A stretch of 64,000 nucleotides of DNA. Source: JBHOQX01 sp042408595 (GTDB lineage: Bacteria; Chloroflexota; Chloroflexia; Chloroflexales; Roseiflexaceae). This document shows, in pieces, positions 33,217 to 42,925 of this stretch (position 1 is its first letter; each line of letters opens with the position of its first letter). Both the position numbers and the translations under genes were made by a program. Location of the stretch: NCBI GenBank assembly GCA_042408595.1, contig JBHOQX010000024.1, positions 3,773 to 67,772 of the forward strand, written 5' to 3'. The notes under the pieces were generated by a model. It saw nothing but the letters and a program-made list of their open reading frames with translations. It searched no databases and had not been told where the DNA came from.

Positions 33217-34716
33217 CTACACCTCGACATTATCGATCTGCGCGCGCTGGAGCTGGCCGCTGAAGTCCACATAGATGCTCTTCCACTCGCTGAAGGCATC
33301 CATCATCGTCGGCCCAGCCTCGCGGTGCCCGTTGCCGGTCGCCTTGACGCCGCCGAACGGCAGGTGGATCTCCGCCCCGATCGTCGGCGCGTTGATGTAG
33401 ACGATCCCAGCCTCCAGATCGCGCATGGCACGGTACGCCGCGTTGATGTCGCGGGTGTAGATGCTCGACGAGAGGCCATACGCCACATCGTTGGCGACAT
33501 CCAGCGCCTCATCCAGGTCGGTCACCTCGATCACACTGAGCACCGGGCCGAAAATCTCCTCGCGGGCGATCCGCATCGTCCGCGTTACGCCGGTGAAGAC
33601 CGTCGGGCGGACGAAGTAGCCGTGGGCGCAATCCCTTTCCAGGTAGCGCGTGCCGCCGCAGCGCAGCGTGGCCCCCTCCTGCTTCCCGACCTCGATGTAG
33701 CCGAGCACGCGGTCGAGCTGCTCCTGGTTGACCAGCGGCCCCATCTCGGTGCGCGGGTCGAGCCCGTTGCCGATCCGCAGCTGCTCGGCGCGGGCGACGA
33801 TCCGGTCCACCAGCTTCGCCGCCACCCCACGCTGGACGATCAGGCGGCTGGTGGCGGTGCAGCGCTGCCCGGTCGTCCCGAACGCCGCCCAGACCACGCC
33901 GTCCTCCACCAGGTCGAGGTCGGCATCGTCCAGCACGATCAGCGGGTTCTTGCCGCCCATCTCCAGGCTCACCCGCTTGATCTGGCGGGCGGCGATCTCG
34001 TTAACCAGCCGGCCCGTCTCGGTCGAGCCGGTGAACGAGATCACCGGCACGTCCGGATGCTCGACCAGCGGCTGCCCGGCGGTCGGGCCGTAGCCGGTGA
34101 CGATGTTGACGCACCCCGGCGGCAGGCCGGCCTCCACCAGGCACTCGACCAGGTTGTAGGTGCTGATCGAGGCATCCTCGCCCGGCTTGATCACAACCGT
34201 GTTGCCGCACACCAGCGCCGGCAGCATCTTCCACGACGCGATCGCCATCGGGAAGTTCCACGGCGTGATCAGCCCGACCACGCCGATCGGCTGGCGGATG
34301 CTCATCTGGAACTTGTTCGGCAGCTCGGATGGCGTGGTGACACCGTGCATGCGGCGGCCCTCGCTCCCGGCGTACTGCGCCATCCCGATCGCCTCGACGA
34401 TGTCGCCCCCAGCCTCGAACAGCGGCTTGCCCATTTCGCGCGTCAGGTCGCGACTGTAGCGCTCCTTGCGCTCCTGGAGCAGCGTCGCCGCCATCATCAC
34501 GATCTCGCCGCGCCGCGGGGCCGGCACCAGCCGCCAGCTCCGGTATGCCTTCTTCGCCGCCTCGACCGCCGCGTTGATGTCGTCAGCACCGCTGTCTTGA
34601 AAGATGCCGACGACCTCGCGGGTGTCGGCCGGGTTGCGCCGCTCGAACGTGCGGCCGCTGCTCGCGGCGACATACTCGCCGCCGATCAGATTTTTGAACA
34701 CACGTGGTTCAGCCAT
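33217..34716 (-). CDS. NAD(P)+-dependent aldehyde dehydrogenase
   Basis: This 499-residue enzyme has the standard ALDH fold signatures: PWNFPMAIASWK, FTGSTETGR, the general-base Glu in SLEMGGKNP, the catalytic Cys in GQRCTATSR and EEIFGPVL. It oxidises an aldehyde or semialdehyde to the acid. Sequence style is close to alpha-ketoglutarate-semialdehyde or succinate-semialdehyde dehydrogenases, but I cannot fix the substrate. The start at 34716 has AGGAGG nine bases upstream; long in-frame extensions further out have no such site. It is next to HMG-CoA reductase on the same strand. Confidence 0.92.
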   Translation of the reverse strand: MAEPRVFKNLIGGEYVAASSGRTFERRNPADTREVVGIFQDSGADDINAAVEAAKKAYRSWRLVPAPRRGEIVMMAATLLQERKERYSRDLTREMGKPLFEAGGDIVEAIGMAQYAGSEGRRMHGVTTPSELPNKFQMSIRQPIGVVGLITPWNFPMAIASWKMLPALVCGNTVVIKPGEDASISTYNLVECLVEAGLPPGCVNIVTGYGPTAGQPLVEHPDVPVISFTGSTETGRLVNEIAARQIKRVSLEMGGKNPLIVLDDADLDLVEDGVVWAAFGTTGQRCTATSRLIVQRGVAAKLVDRIVARAEQLRIGNGLDPRTEMGPLVNQEQLDRVLGYIEVGKQEGATLRCGGTRYLERDCAHGYFVRPTVFTGVTRTMRIAREEIFGPVLSVIEVTDLDEALDVANDVAYGLSSSIYTRDINAAYRAMRDLEAGIVYINAPTIGAEIHLPFGGVKATGNGHREAGPTMMDAFSEWKSIYVDFSGQLQRAQIDNVEV

Positions 34717-34919
34717 CGTCGGCCTCCTGGTGCATAGTGAGACAACCGAGATAGCGGGATGATACCACGTCCGCAGGGCCTGCGTCGGCGCAGACCGGCT
34801 GCGGGCGCGAGCACAAGGGTGCGGGAGCAGCGCTGCCGGGGGTGGGCAGCGAGGCATCGTCTGAGGAACGCGTATGAGGAGCTCGGCGCCGAGCGCTGTT
34901 GGTTTACGGCACGATCGGC

Positions 34920-36761
34920 TCAGTGGGCGTCGCGCCGCCCATCCGGCTGATAGGCGCCGCCATGCGGCAGGCCAAGAGTGGCGCTGGCGTGGTTGCGCTG
35001 CAACGTCGTATCGTTCCCGTGCTGTTCGGCCTGGAGAGAGTCGATCAGCGGCAGGCGCACAGTCACGCACAGGCCGCGGCCAGGCGAGCTCGACAGCGAC
35101 ACGCCGTATGTTGGGCCAAAATACAGCTTGATTCGCTCATCGACATTACGAATTCCATATCCTGTGGAGTTTCCATCGATACGTTCCAGATCAACGCCCT
35201 CATTCATGCCAACCCCATCATCAACGATATCAAAACGCACATTGTTCTGTTCAATTCGAGCCCGGATAGTAATACTCAGCTTATCTCCATCCCAGGCGTG
35301 CTTTATGCAGTTTTCAACGAAAGGTTGAAGAATAATATGTATAGTGTAGTATTTACAAACGTCCGGGTCGATTTCGTAATCAACGTACAACATATCCAGG
35401 TATTTAACCTGTTGTATCTCCAAATATACCCGAACGTGCTCGATCTCCTGCGAGATGGGAATGAGTATTTGGCCGGTATTCATGCTTAAGCGATAAAATC
35501 GCGCCAGTCCCATCACTATGGTATGCAGCTTATCTGTTTCACCCAGGCGGGCCATCCGACTGATCGCAGAGAGGGAGTTATGCAAAAAATGCGGGTTAAT
35601 CTGCGATTGCAGGACCTGTAACTGAGCTTCTTTCTTTTGCAACTTCGCTTCAAACACCTCCGTGATCAAACCTTGGATGTGTATCGCCATTTCGTTGAAA
35701 GACGCCGCCAACTCAGAGAATTCATCCCGACCGGAGTAAACGATTCTGCGCGAGAAATCCCCATTTTTAATCGCCTGAAACGACTCGACCAACCCGGATA
35801 TACGGCGCGAGAAGTACCTTGAAACCATAAAGCCAACCCCAAAAAACAGGAAGATGCTCAATAGACAGGCTACGATGGTTGTGTTCCGAATAGCGATTGC
35901 ATTTTGCATAATTTCCGTATTTGGAACCAACATCATAATTTTAACACCTAGAGAATCGATTTTCTCGGATACCACAAAATATCGACTTAGCTGAATGTCA
36001 TCAACGTTCTTGTCGATCAGGTCGTTGTCATCGGAAAATAATATCTTATTATTGCCGTCCACAATAATATACCGGCTGTTTCCGATTTTAAATTCGCCGG
36101 CACGCTTCATCAAGCTATCAAGTTTGACCGCTATACGAACGATCCCTATTCCCGATAGATCCCTTAAATCAACCAACCTTCTGACGAGAGAAATGTTCCG
36201 GTACTTATTATCATCCTCCACCTGCGCCCAAACGAAGTTATATGACCCTAATTTTTTATCGATATCCTTATACCAGCCTTTATTCAGCAACCGTGACATA
36301 TGGTAGATATCATAACTTCGCCCCCTCAGCGGGGATATCGGATCAACCTCTTTATATTCATGGTATATCTCAGGAAGCACCTCGTTCCTCAAATATATCT
36401 CCATATGTACATCATAGGTTGGTGTTTTGACAATCGACTCAACTTTTGGCACCAAAATATCCCTTGATGCCTTATATGCATCATATTCCGAGTTTGTGCT
36501 GGCCAATATTTTCTGAAGGCTGAGATCGAGGTATATTTGTTCAGATAAGCGCTCAATGACCGAAGCACGATACTCGATGCTGTCTTTGATCTGACGGATC
36601 GTGGCGGTAAAATTCTGGTTTGCCCGCTCTCTTTCAAACCTTATCGAAAAATAATAAGAATAGATACCCCAACCGACGACAAGCAATATGAATGTCAGCG
36701 CATATACAAGCATGAGCTTGTAGCTGAACAAGAGCCCTCTTCGGCGGGTATACTGTTTCAT
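34920..36761 (-). CDS. yesM: YesM-type sensor histidine kinase
   Basis: The protein has 613 residues: a TM helix (about 12-33), a large extracellular sensor region (34-285, dCache-like), a second TM helix (about 290-312), a HAMP domain (about 312-365), then His_kinase with QINPHFLHNSLSAISRMA. The phosphorylated His is residue 391. The HATPase part has QPFVENCIKHAW and DDGVGM. Normal relatives end near VTVRLPL; here about 40 GC-rich residues follow, so the original stop has been lost. DNA is distinctly AT-richer than the surroundings (two 60-base lines counted at 40 and 47% GC). Partner: YesN, encoded at 39051-40628. Likely ligand: a sugar brought by the binding protein. Confidence 0.9.
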   Translation of the reverse strand: MKQYTRRRGLLFSYKLMLVYALTFILLVVGWGIYSYYFSIRFERERANQNFTATIRQIKDSIEYRASVIERLSEQIYLDLSLQKILASTNSEYDAYKASRDILVPKVESIVKTPTYDVHMEIYLRNEVLPEIYHEYKEVDPISPLRGRSYDIYHMSRLLNKGWYKDIDKKLGSYNFVWAQVEDDNKYRNISLVRRLVDLRDLSGIGIVRIAVKLDSLMKRAGEFKIGNSRYIIVDGNNKILFSDDNDLIDKNVDDIQLSRYFVVSEKIDSLGVKIMMLVPNTEIMQNAIAIRNTTIVACLLSIFLFFGVGFMVSRYFSRRISGLVESFQAIKNGDFSRRIVYSGRDEFSELAASFNEMAIHIQGLITEVFEAKLQKKEAQLQVLQSQINPHFLHNSLSAISRMARLGETDKLHTIVMGLARFYRLSMNTGQILIPISQEIEHVRVYLEIQQVKYLDMLYVDYEIDPDVCKYYTIHIILQPFVENCIKHAWDGDKLSITIRARIEQNNVRFDIVDDGVGMNEGVDLERIDGNSTGYGIRNVDERIKLYFGPTYGVSLSSSPGRGLCVTVRLPLIDSLQAEQHGNDTTLQRNHASATLGLPHGGAYQPDGRRDAH

Positions 36762-36777
36762 GGAAGCGATAAAGTCA

Positions 36778-36807
36778 GGGGAGAGTATACGCGCGTATAC
36801 TCTCCCC
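36778..36807. repeat. Perfect 30-bp palindrome between binding-protein and kinase genes
   Basis: GGGGAGAGTATACGC is followed at once by its exact reverse complement. In RNA this forms a 13-15-bp hairpin with almost no loop. It lies 15 bp after the stop of the binding-protein gene and 16 bp before the kinase ATG. It could end most transcripts after the binding protein, stabilise that 3' end, or act as an operator. No T-run follows, so simple intrinsic termination is unlikely. Confidence 0.85.
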
Positions 36808-36822
36808 GCGATCCGCTGTTGC

Positions 36823-38520
36823 TTACTTAGCGTAGAGCAGCTCCCGGTTCTTCTTCCACTTCGCCGTCATGAATTGTAGCGCTTTGTCGAACCCGGCATC
36901 AGCCGACCGCTTTTGCGCTTCTTCCAGTAACTGGCCAACCTCGGCGTCGCTCTTGGCAAAGAAGACCTTCGGCACGTACTCCGACCAGAGGTCTACCGTC
37001 GACTGGAACGCAACCCCTTCCGGTGTGTTCGGCAAGGGCTTGATCCCTTCAAACCAAGTGACCGGCATCGACGTCTTCCAGGTGACGTTGTACTGCGCCA
37101 TCGTGGTGAACTCGCGCTGGTCCTCCGGAAGCATGAGCTGCATCTTGGTCTTGATCGTATCGACGTAGGTGGTATCGCCGGCGAGATTGTACATGCCGTA
37201 GATAACCTTCTTCTTGTCGTCGTCCGTCATCTTTTTGGAAGCCTCAGTCGGGACGACATCGCCGTTCTGATTGAGCTCCCACATCACGCCAGGCGGGCCG
37301 AACATCGCGATACGCTGCCCCTCATCGCTGGTCACCCAGTCCAGATAGGAGAAGATCGCTGCCGGGTCCTTGGCTTTCGCCGAGATGACGTTGCAGTTCC
37401 AGCCAAGCTTCGAGTAGCCCTCAACCTTGATCTTCTGCGGGTCGAGGCCGGCCTTGTGGATCGGCCAGATGACCCGGTAGCCCGCCTTCGGATCCTGCTT
37501 TTTCCAGTCGATCAGCGCCTCCTGGCCTTCCGTCGCCACGACGCCGGCAACGACTGCGGCCTTCCCGTTCTTCAACTTCTCCATGTACTGATCCCGCGTC
37601 TGGGTGAACGAGTCCTGCGAGATCAACTTCTCACGGAAGAGTTGGCTACCGTAGGTCAGCGCTTCTTTGAGCACCGGCGATGCGAGCAGCGGCTTCAACT
37701 GATCGCCATCAGGGTACGCCATCAGATTGATGAACCAGATCGGGAAGTTCTCGGCGAAGCCGCTCATCATCACGCTGAATCCAGTGCCTTTGGCGCCGAG
37801 CTCCAGCGGCACCACATCTGGATATTTCTGCTTCACTTGGCGCAGATAGGCGGTCAGATCGTCGAACGTCTCCAGTTTCGGCGAGCCGAGCTCCTCGTAG
37901 ATCTTGGTGTTGATCATCCACCCCGAGTTGCCGTTGCCACGGTCCCCGGCGATATACCAGTTCGGGAAGCAGTAGAGCTTTCCATCGCTGGAGCGCAGCA
38001 GGTTGATAACCCCATCGCCCAGCTTCTTGCGGAGCGTCGAGTTGGGCAGGTACGGATCGAGCGGGACGATCAGCTTCGCCTCGGCCAGCCGCTCGACATC
38101 TGCCCCACGATCCAGCATCATGGCATCGGGCAGGTCGCCGGACGCGATCATGGTGTTTAGCTTCGCCGCCGCCGCCCCGCTGGACGACACCCAATCGAAT
38201 ACGATGCCCTTGTTCTCCTGCAGCCATTTGGACGTCTGATCTTGGCCCCACGGCTCCGGCGTGAACCAGTCATAGTTCACATAGTAGGAGATGTGGAACG
38301 GCTCTGCTGGCTTCGCCGCGGCACCCGCCGCCGGCGCCGCCGTCGCGCCTGCTGGAGCCGCCGTCGCACCCGCCGGGGCCGCCGTCGCCGCACCCGCCGC
38401 CGGCGCCGCCGTCGCGCCACCCTGAGCGCTCGGCGGGGTCGCTGGCGTCGCTCCGCACGCCGCCATGATGATGCTGAGACACAACGTCAGCAGCATCACC
38501 GCCAACCGTGTGGTCTTCAT
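36823..38520 (-). CDS. Carbohydrate ABC transporter substrate-binding lipoprotein (LplA/LipO-like)
   Basis: The 565-residue protein has a lipoprotein signal (MAAC, Cys22) and a long Ala/Thr/Pro/Gly-rich linker (about 25-70). A large extracellular solute-binding domain of the family used for oligosaccharides in Paenibacillus and Bacillus follows. AAAGGAG precedes the ATG at 38520. Its codon use and GC are closer to the host than those of yesM, so it has been ameliorated more or replaced. The partner permeases lie 2-4 kb upstream on the same strand. The ATPase is not in the island and is probably a shared MsmX-like protein elsewhere. Confidence 0.9.
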   Translation of the reverse strand: MKTTRLAVMLLTLCLSIIMAACGATPATPPSAQGGATAAPAAGAATAAPAGATAAPAGATAAPAAGAAAKPAEPFHISYYVNYDWFTPEPWGQDQTSKWLQENKGIVFDWVSSSGAAAAKLNTMIASGDLPDAMMLDRGADVERLAEAKLIVPLDPYLPNSTLRKKLGDGVINLLRSSDGKLYCFPNWYIAGDRGNGNSGWMINTKIYEELGSPKLETFDDLTAYLRQVKQKYPDVVPLELGAKGTGFSVMMSGFAENFPIWFINLMAYPDGDQLKPLLASPVLKEALTYGSQLFREKLISQDSFTQTRDQYMEKLKNGKAAVVAGVVATEGQEALIDWKKQDPKAGYRVIWPIHKAGLDPQKIKVEGYSKLGWNCNVISAKAKDPAAIFSYLDWVTSDEGQRIAMFGPPGVMWELNQNGDVVPTEASKKMTDDDKKKVIYGMYNLAGDTTYVDTIKTKMQLMLPEDQREFTTMAQYNVTWKTSMPVTWFEGIKPLPNTPEGVAFQSTVDLWSEYVPKVFFAKSDAEVGQLLEEAQKRSADAGFDKALQFMTAKWKKNRELLYAK

Positions 38521-38714
38521 TGTACCACTCCTTTCTAATGAGACGGGTATCTGTACCAAGCTACGGTGAGCTTCGGCCGCACAAGTGCTCCGGCGAAGGG
38601 CCGCCGCGAGATGTGACGGGGCTGCGCTGGGCCAACGGCCCACCTCGCCTGACTCGCCCTATCGTTCGTGACTCGGTGATTGCATGAATCGTACACGAAA
38701 GCGCGCCGGCGCGA

Positions 38715-38751
38715 AACTGGACAAAGTTACGCAATCTTGCACTTTGCAACG
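38715..38751 (-). promoter_or_regulatory. 37-bp conserved element upstream of the binding-protein gene, copy 1
   Basis: This segment matches 42926-42962 at 30 of 37 positions without gaps; the longest identical block, on the plus strand, is CTTGCACTTT. It starts 195 bp upstream of the ATG at 38520, against 191 bp for the second copy and lplB. The rest of the region 38752-39050 shows an inverted repeat CTGGAAGCC/GGCTTCCAG and no gene. The element is proposed as the YesN binding site and promoter of this unit. Confidence 0.7.
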
Positions 38752-39050
38752 CTCTTTTCGGCCACCGGCAGAGGAGACGATCCGCGTCACCTGGTACGCC
38801 GACCTCGACCCCGAGCAGCTCACCCTGCCTGCAGCTGCGCCGCCGGCACCAGGATGCCGCTCCCGCACTGGAAGCCAGAGCGTGGAAGCGAGGGCATAGG
38901 GCTTCCAGATGCGCCGGACGAACAGCCGACGAATGCAAAGCGGAGGAGGCGGGAAGGGAGGGCAGAGCGCTGCGCAGGCGGCAGACGACACACCTGCCCC
39001 AGCCGGCCGCTATACCCGGGGGCGGCCCGAGGCGCCGCCGCTGGCGACAA

Positions 39051-40628
39051 TCAGGAGCGCTTGTTGCGCAGCGCTTCGCTCTGGCGCCGATAGTCGCCTG
39101 GAGTCATACCGTACACATTGCGAAACTGCCGGCTAAAATACGTGACCGTTGAGTACCCGAGTAGATCAGAGATCTCAAAGACCTTGATGTTAGTAGTTCG
39201 CAACAGCTCACAGGCTTTATCCAGCCGTTTTCTGGCCATATATGCACTAAATCGCTCGCCAGTCTTCTCCCTGAACAAGTGACTCAGATAGTTCGGCGAG
39301 AATGAAAAGTGCTGGGCGACATCGCGGAGCGTGGCGCCATCTGCGATCCGTTCCTCGACAAACCGTTCAATGTCTTCGATCAGCTTACCGTGCCGGTCCT
39401 GTCGGCGTGCATACAGGATATCAGCAATTTTACGAAGTTGTTCACCCAGCCATTGTCGTATATCCTCAATCGTCTCGAAACGAAACAATATATCGAGGTC
39501 CGCAAACTCGATATGGAGCAGCGAGTAAAGACTTTGGTTCATCCGCTGCAAATATGTTTCGAGGCGGCTAATAACATACATGCCGAAGTTCTGTGCGGTC
39601 AATCGTTGCTGAAAACGATAGGCGAAAGCGAAAACCTCCTGCAAATATTGCTCCATGGGCGCCATTTCATAGTTCGTCATCGCCAGGAACATCTTGTTAA
39701 GGATGTCATCGATATCTCCAATCGCTATCGAAGGCACCTGAGAGCGATCCGATACGGTGATGATCCGGTCCTTGCCGAGGAACAATTTATAACTCAAAAG
39801 CTCCTTAGCTTCCTGATAGGAGTCGATCGCCTGTTCGAACTGATCGACGCGCTGGCCCAAGGCAATCGTCATCGAGAGGCCGGCCACCCGTGGCGCCTCA
39901 TCCCGCAAGGACTGCAACCAGGTGAGATCGTCCTCGTCGCACGCGAATACGACCGCGAACTGATAGTTCCCTAGCCGGCACCACCGCGCCCGCCCATGCT
40001 CTGCGATTCGCTGTCGTACGACCTTGACAGTCTCGTTGATCTTAGTTTCACGCTCACGAAGCGGGTAGCGATTCAGTTTCCAATGAACATCGTCAATTTC
40101 CACAACTGCCGAGCGATACCCGCATCCTTTATCGGGCAACGCCACCCTCGCAAGAATACTCGGCCGCTGATCATCGGACGCCAGGTCTTCGAGCCACTGG
40201 TATAGAAGCTCCCCGTGTGATACATGCTCGAGCTGTCGTACAACCCGCTCGCGGTCCAATTGCTCCACGACCGTCTTCAGCACACGCAACAGTTCGTTGT
40301 CATCTACGGGTTTCAAGACATAGCCGGCCGCGCTTAATTCAATCGCCTTTCGCGCAAACTCGAACTCTTGATAACCACTGATAAAGACCACTTTCACCTG
40401 CGGTACTAGTTCCCTGGCCTTCATCGCAAGCTCCAGACCGGACATCCGCGGCATCATAACATCGGTCACCAGTATATCGATATCACTGACTTTAGCGATG
40501 ATCTCTAACGCCTGGCGGCCACTATGGACAGCACCAACCACCTGCAAGCCCACATCTGCCCAGGGAACAAGCTGCTTCAGGCCCTCCAAATCATAATGTT
40601 CATCATCGACCAGGAGCACCTTATACAT
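39051..40628 (-). CDS. yesN: YesN-type AraC-family response regulator
   Basis: The 525-residue protein starts with a receiver domain (1-120: acidic pair D8/D9, phospho-acceptor D56 in VTDVMMP, K106-type lysine in VLKPVDD). A middle linker of about 280 residues follows. The C-terminal AraC DNA-binding domain (about 425-525) has two helix-turn-helix motifs, with FSFSPNYLSHLFREKTG and LGYSTVTYFSRQFRN. It should be phosphorylated by YesM and activate sugar uptake genes. GGGAGGG precedes the ATG at 40628. It is last in the lplB-ytcP-yesN unit and lies 530 bp before the next gene. Confidence 0.92.
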   Translation of the reverse strand: MYKVLLVDDEHYDLEGLKQLVPWADVGLQVVGAVHSGRQALEIIAKVSDIDILVTDVMMPRMSGLELAMKARELVPQVKVVFISGYQEFEFARKAIELSAAGYVLKPVDDNELLRVLKTVVEQLDRERVVRQLEHVSHGELLYQWLEDLASDDQRPSILARVALPDKGCGYRSAVVEIDDVHWKLNRYPLRERETKINETVKVVRQRIAEHGRARWCRLGNYQFAVVFACDEDDLTWLQSLRDEAPRVAGLSMTIALGQRVDQFEQAIDSYQEAKELLSYKLFLGKDRIITVSDRSQVPSIAIGDIDDILNKMFLAMTNYEMAPMEQYLQEVFAFAYRFQQRLTAQNFGMYVISRLETYLQRMNQSLYSLLHIEFADLDILFRFETIEDIRQWLGEQLRKIADILYARRQDRHGKLIEDIERFVEERIADGATLRDVAQHFSFSPNYLSHLFREKTGERFSAYMARKRLDKACELLRTTNIKVFEISDLLGYSTVTYFSRQFRNVYGMTPGDYRRQSEALRNKRS

Positions 40629-40710
40629 ATCATCGGCCCTCCCAACGATGCGAAGAGAGATACACGACAGAGTGCATCGATGCCGATCCCACAATACGCC
40701 TCCACGGCGT

Positions 40711-41604
40711 TTACTCTTTCAGCGAGCCGAGCATCACTCCTTTCGCAAAGTGCTTCTGGATAAACGGATACACGGCGATAATCGGCAGCGTCGCAACTAC
40801 TATCGTTGTCATCAGCAGCGACTTGGTCGTCACACTCTGGCGGATCTTATCCATAAACACCGAGGTTGCACTGCCAGCCTGCGCGAGTTGCTCGCTCATC
40901 AGGTTCGAGTTGATCACCTGCGCCAGCAGCGTCTGCAGTGGATAGAGTTTCTGATCGCTGATATAGATGCTGGCGGAGAACCATTCATTCCAATGATAGA
41001 CAGCGGTAAACAGCGACAGGCTCGCAAGGACGGGCCCCGAAAGTGGCAGGACCACGCGAAAAAAGACGCCGAGGTTACTACAGCCGTCGATCTTCGCCGC
41101 CTCTTCAAGCTCCGATGGCAGGCTCAAAAAGAACGCGCGAAACACTATCATATGAAATACACTCACCATGCCCGGAATGACCAGAACCCAGAATGTATTC
41201 ATCATGTGAAGGCTACGAATGAGCAAATAAGTCGGTATCAGTCCGCCGCTAAAATACATGGTTATAACACACAGTAACATATAAAATTTGCCACCAGTGA
41301 CTTTTTTCGACAGACCGTAGGCGAGCATTGCCGTAAAAAAGATCGAAAGCGCAGTCCCAACAACCGTCCTAAGTACAGAGACGACAAACGCCCGATAAAT
41401 ACCTTCGTTACGAAATACGACCTGATAGTTCTCAAGGGTGAACTGCCTCGGCCAGAACGTTATACCCCCCCGAGCTGTGTCCGAACCGGCATTGAAAGAG
41501 ATGACGACGCAGTTCCATAACGGATAGATCGTCACGAATGCAAACAACAGAAGCGCGACATAAATGATCGCGTCAACCAGATAATCGCTACGACTGCGTG
41601 CCAT
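40711..41604 (-). CDS. ytcP: Carbohydrate ABC transporter permease (YtcP-like)
   Basis: This 297-residue permease has six membrane helices and the EAA loop LEEAAKIDGCSNLGVFFRV (about residues 168-186) that contacts the ATPase. The C-terminus GVMLGSLKE is typical of YtcP and LplC. It is the second permease, 135 bp after lplB, whose spacer carries a hairpin CGGCGGC/GCCGCCG. Together with LplB and the binding protein it forms an oligosaccharide importer. Confidence 0.9.
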   Translation of the reverse strand: MARSRSDYLVDAIIYVALLLFAFVTIYPLWNCVVISFNAGSDTARGGITFWPRQFTLENYQVVFRNEGIYRAFVVSVLRTVVGTALSIFFTAMLAYGLSKKVTGGKFYMLLCVITMYFSGGLIPTYLLIRSLHMMNTFWVLVIPGMVSVFHMIVFRAFFLSLPSELEEAAKIDGCSNLGVFFRVVLPLSGPVLASLSLFTAVYHWNEWFSASIYISDQKLYPLQTLLAQVINSNLMSEQLAQAGSATSVFMDKIRQSVTTKSLLMTTIVVATLPIIAVYPFIQKHFAKGVMLGSLKE

Positions 41605-41739
41605 GTCGTTACCTCGTTACGTTTGCCGCCCCCGCCAGGAGCTGGACGATACCGCCAACGTATCCACGGCGGCGCTGCCGCCGCGGCGTTCCGAGGCGAC
41701 GGGCGCCCCGGATTCGGCTTGAGACATGCCTGGCGCCGT

Positions 41740-42735
41740 TTACCAGAGACCAGTATCGCTGACGCGCTTCGCCAGCCTGTTCGCCGCCACCAGCAGAACG
41801 ACGCTTACCACCGCCTTGAACAGCCCGACGGCGGTCGCGTACGAGAAGCGATAATTGTTCAATCCTACGTGGTAGACATACGTGTCGATCACGACACTTA
41901 CGTCCCGCAGCACGCCGTTGGTCCCGCGGTTTGTCAGGAGCAGAATATCGTCAAAACCAGCGTTCAAAATATTGCTGATGCTCAAGATCAGCATGATCAC
42001 AATCACTGGAGCGATGGAAGGAAGCGTAATATAGATCATCTGTTTGAATCTGCCGGCACCATCAATAGCAGCCGCCTCATAGAGGCTGGGGTTGACGCCT
42101 GCGATCGCCGCCAGGTAGATAATCGCTCCAAACCCGACTTCCTTCCAGATGTTTGTGGAAATCAGTATGGCCCAGAAATATTCGGGGGTCGACAACCAGT
42201 TAACCGGCTCATCGATCAGCTTCAAGGATTTGAGCAGGATATTCAGGCTGCCGTTATCGACCGAGAGCATCGAGAAGACAAACGCCGAGACGATCACCCA
42301 TGACAGAAAATGCGGCAGATAACTGACTGTCTGTACGGCTCTCTTAAAAAAGGACCAGCGAACCTCATTCAGAATCAGCGCCAGAATGATAGGTGCAGGA
42401 AAACCAAAAAGGATCTTCAAAACGCTAATAGCGATGGTATTCCTCATCACCAGGCCAAAATCATGGGAACAAAAAAAAGTGGTGAAATGCTCGAAACCAA
42501 CCCAAGGGCTACCAAAAAACCCCTTTGCAATATTGTATTCCTGAAATGCTGTCAACACCCCCCACATCGGGATGTAATTGAAGATAATAAGGAAGATAAT
42601 CGATGGGATGATCATGAGCTGAAGATCCCATTCGTTGATCAGCCGCTGGAGGAGCGGAGCCGGCGCACGACGCGCCTGCGGTGGCGACACTGATGGCGCC
42701 GCCGCCGATGCCTGAAACGTCTTTGTTTTTGCCAT
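41740..42735 (-). CDS. lplB: Carbohydrate ABC transporter permease (LplB-like)
   Basis: The 331-residue permease has six helices after a 40-residue basic, Pro/Ala-rich N-terminus. The LplB start pattern WDLQLMIIPSIIFLIIFNYIPMWG and the EAA loop YEAAAIDGAGRFKQMIYIT (given for position near residue 220) identify it. GGAGGAAG lies upstream of the ATG at 42735. It is first in the unit lplB-ytcP-yesN. Copy 2 of the 37-bp element starts 191 bp upstream. Confidence 0.9.
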   Translation of the reverse strand: MAKTKTFQASAAAPSVSPPQARRAPAPLLQRLINEWDLQLMIIPSIIFLIIFNYIPMWGVLTAFQEYNIAKGFFGSPWVGFEHFTTFFCSHDFGLVMRNTIAISVLKILFGFPAPIILALILNEVRWSFFKRAVQTVSYLPHFLSWVIVSAFVFSMLSVDNGSLNILLKSLKLIDEPVNWLSTPEYFWAILISTNIWKEVGFGAIIYLAAIAGVNPSLYEAAAIDGAGRFKQMIYITLPSIAPVIVIMLILSISNILNAGFDDILLLTNRGTNGVLRDVSVVIDTYVYHVGLNNYRFSYATAVGLFKAVVSVVLLVAANRLAKRVSDTGLW

Positions 42736-42925
42736 GACTTCCTCCGGATGCCGCGCGGGAGCCGCCAGCGGCTGGCTTGCCCGCACGACGATGCGTGACC
42801 CGGGCGACGCGCGGCGTGGCACTGTCGTCATGACCGGGGATCGCGGCCCGGTCGCCGCTGTGCCGGTGGTGCGCGGCCTTGTGCTGCTGTAGACCTGTAT
42901 TATAAAAGATGCACCCGCTCCCTTG

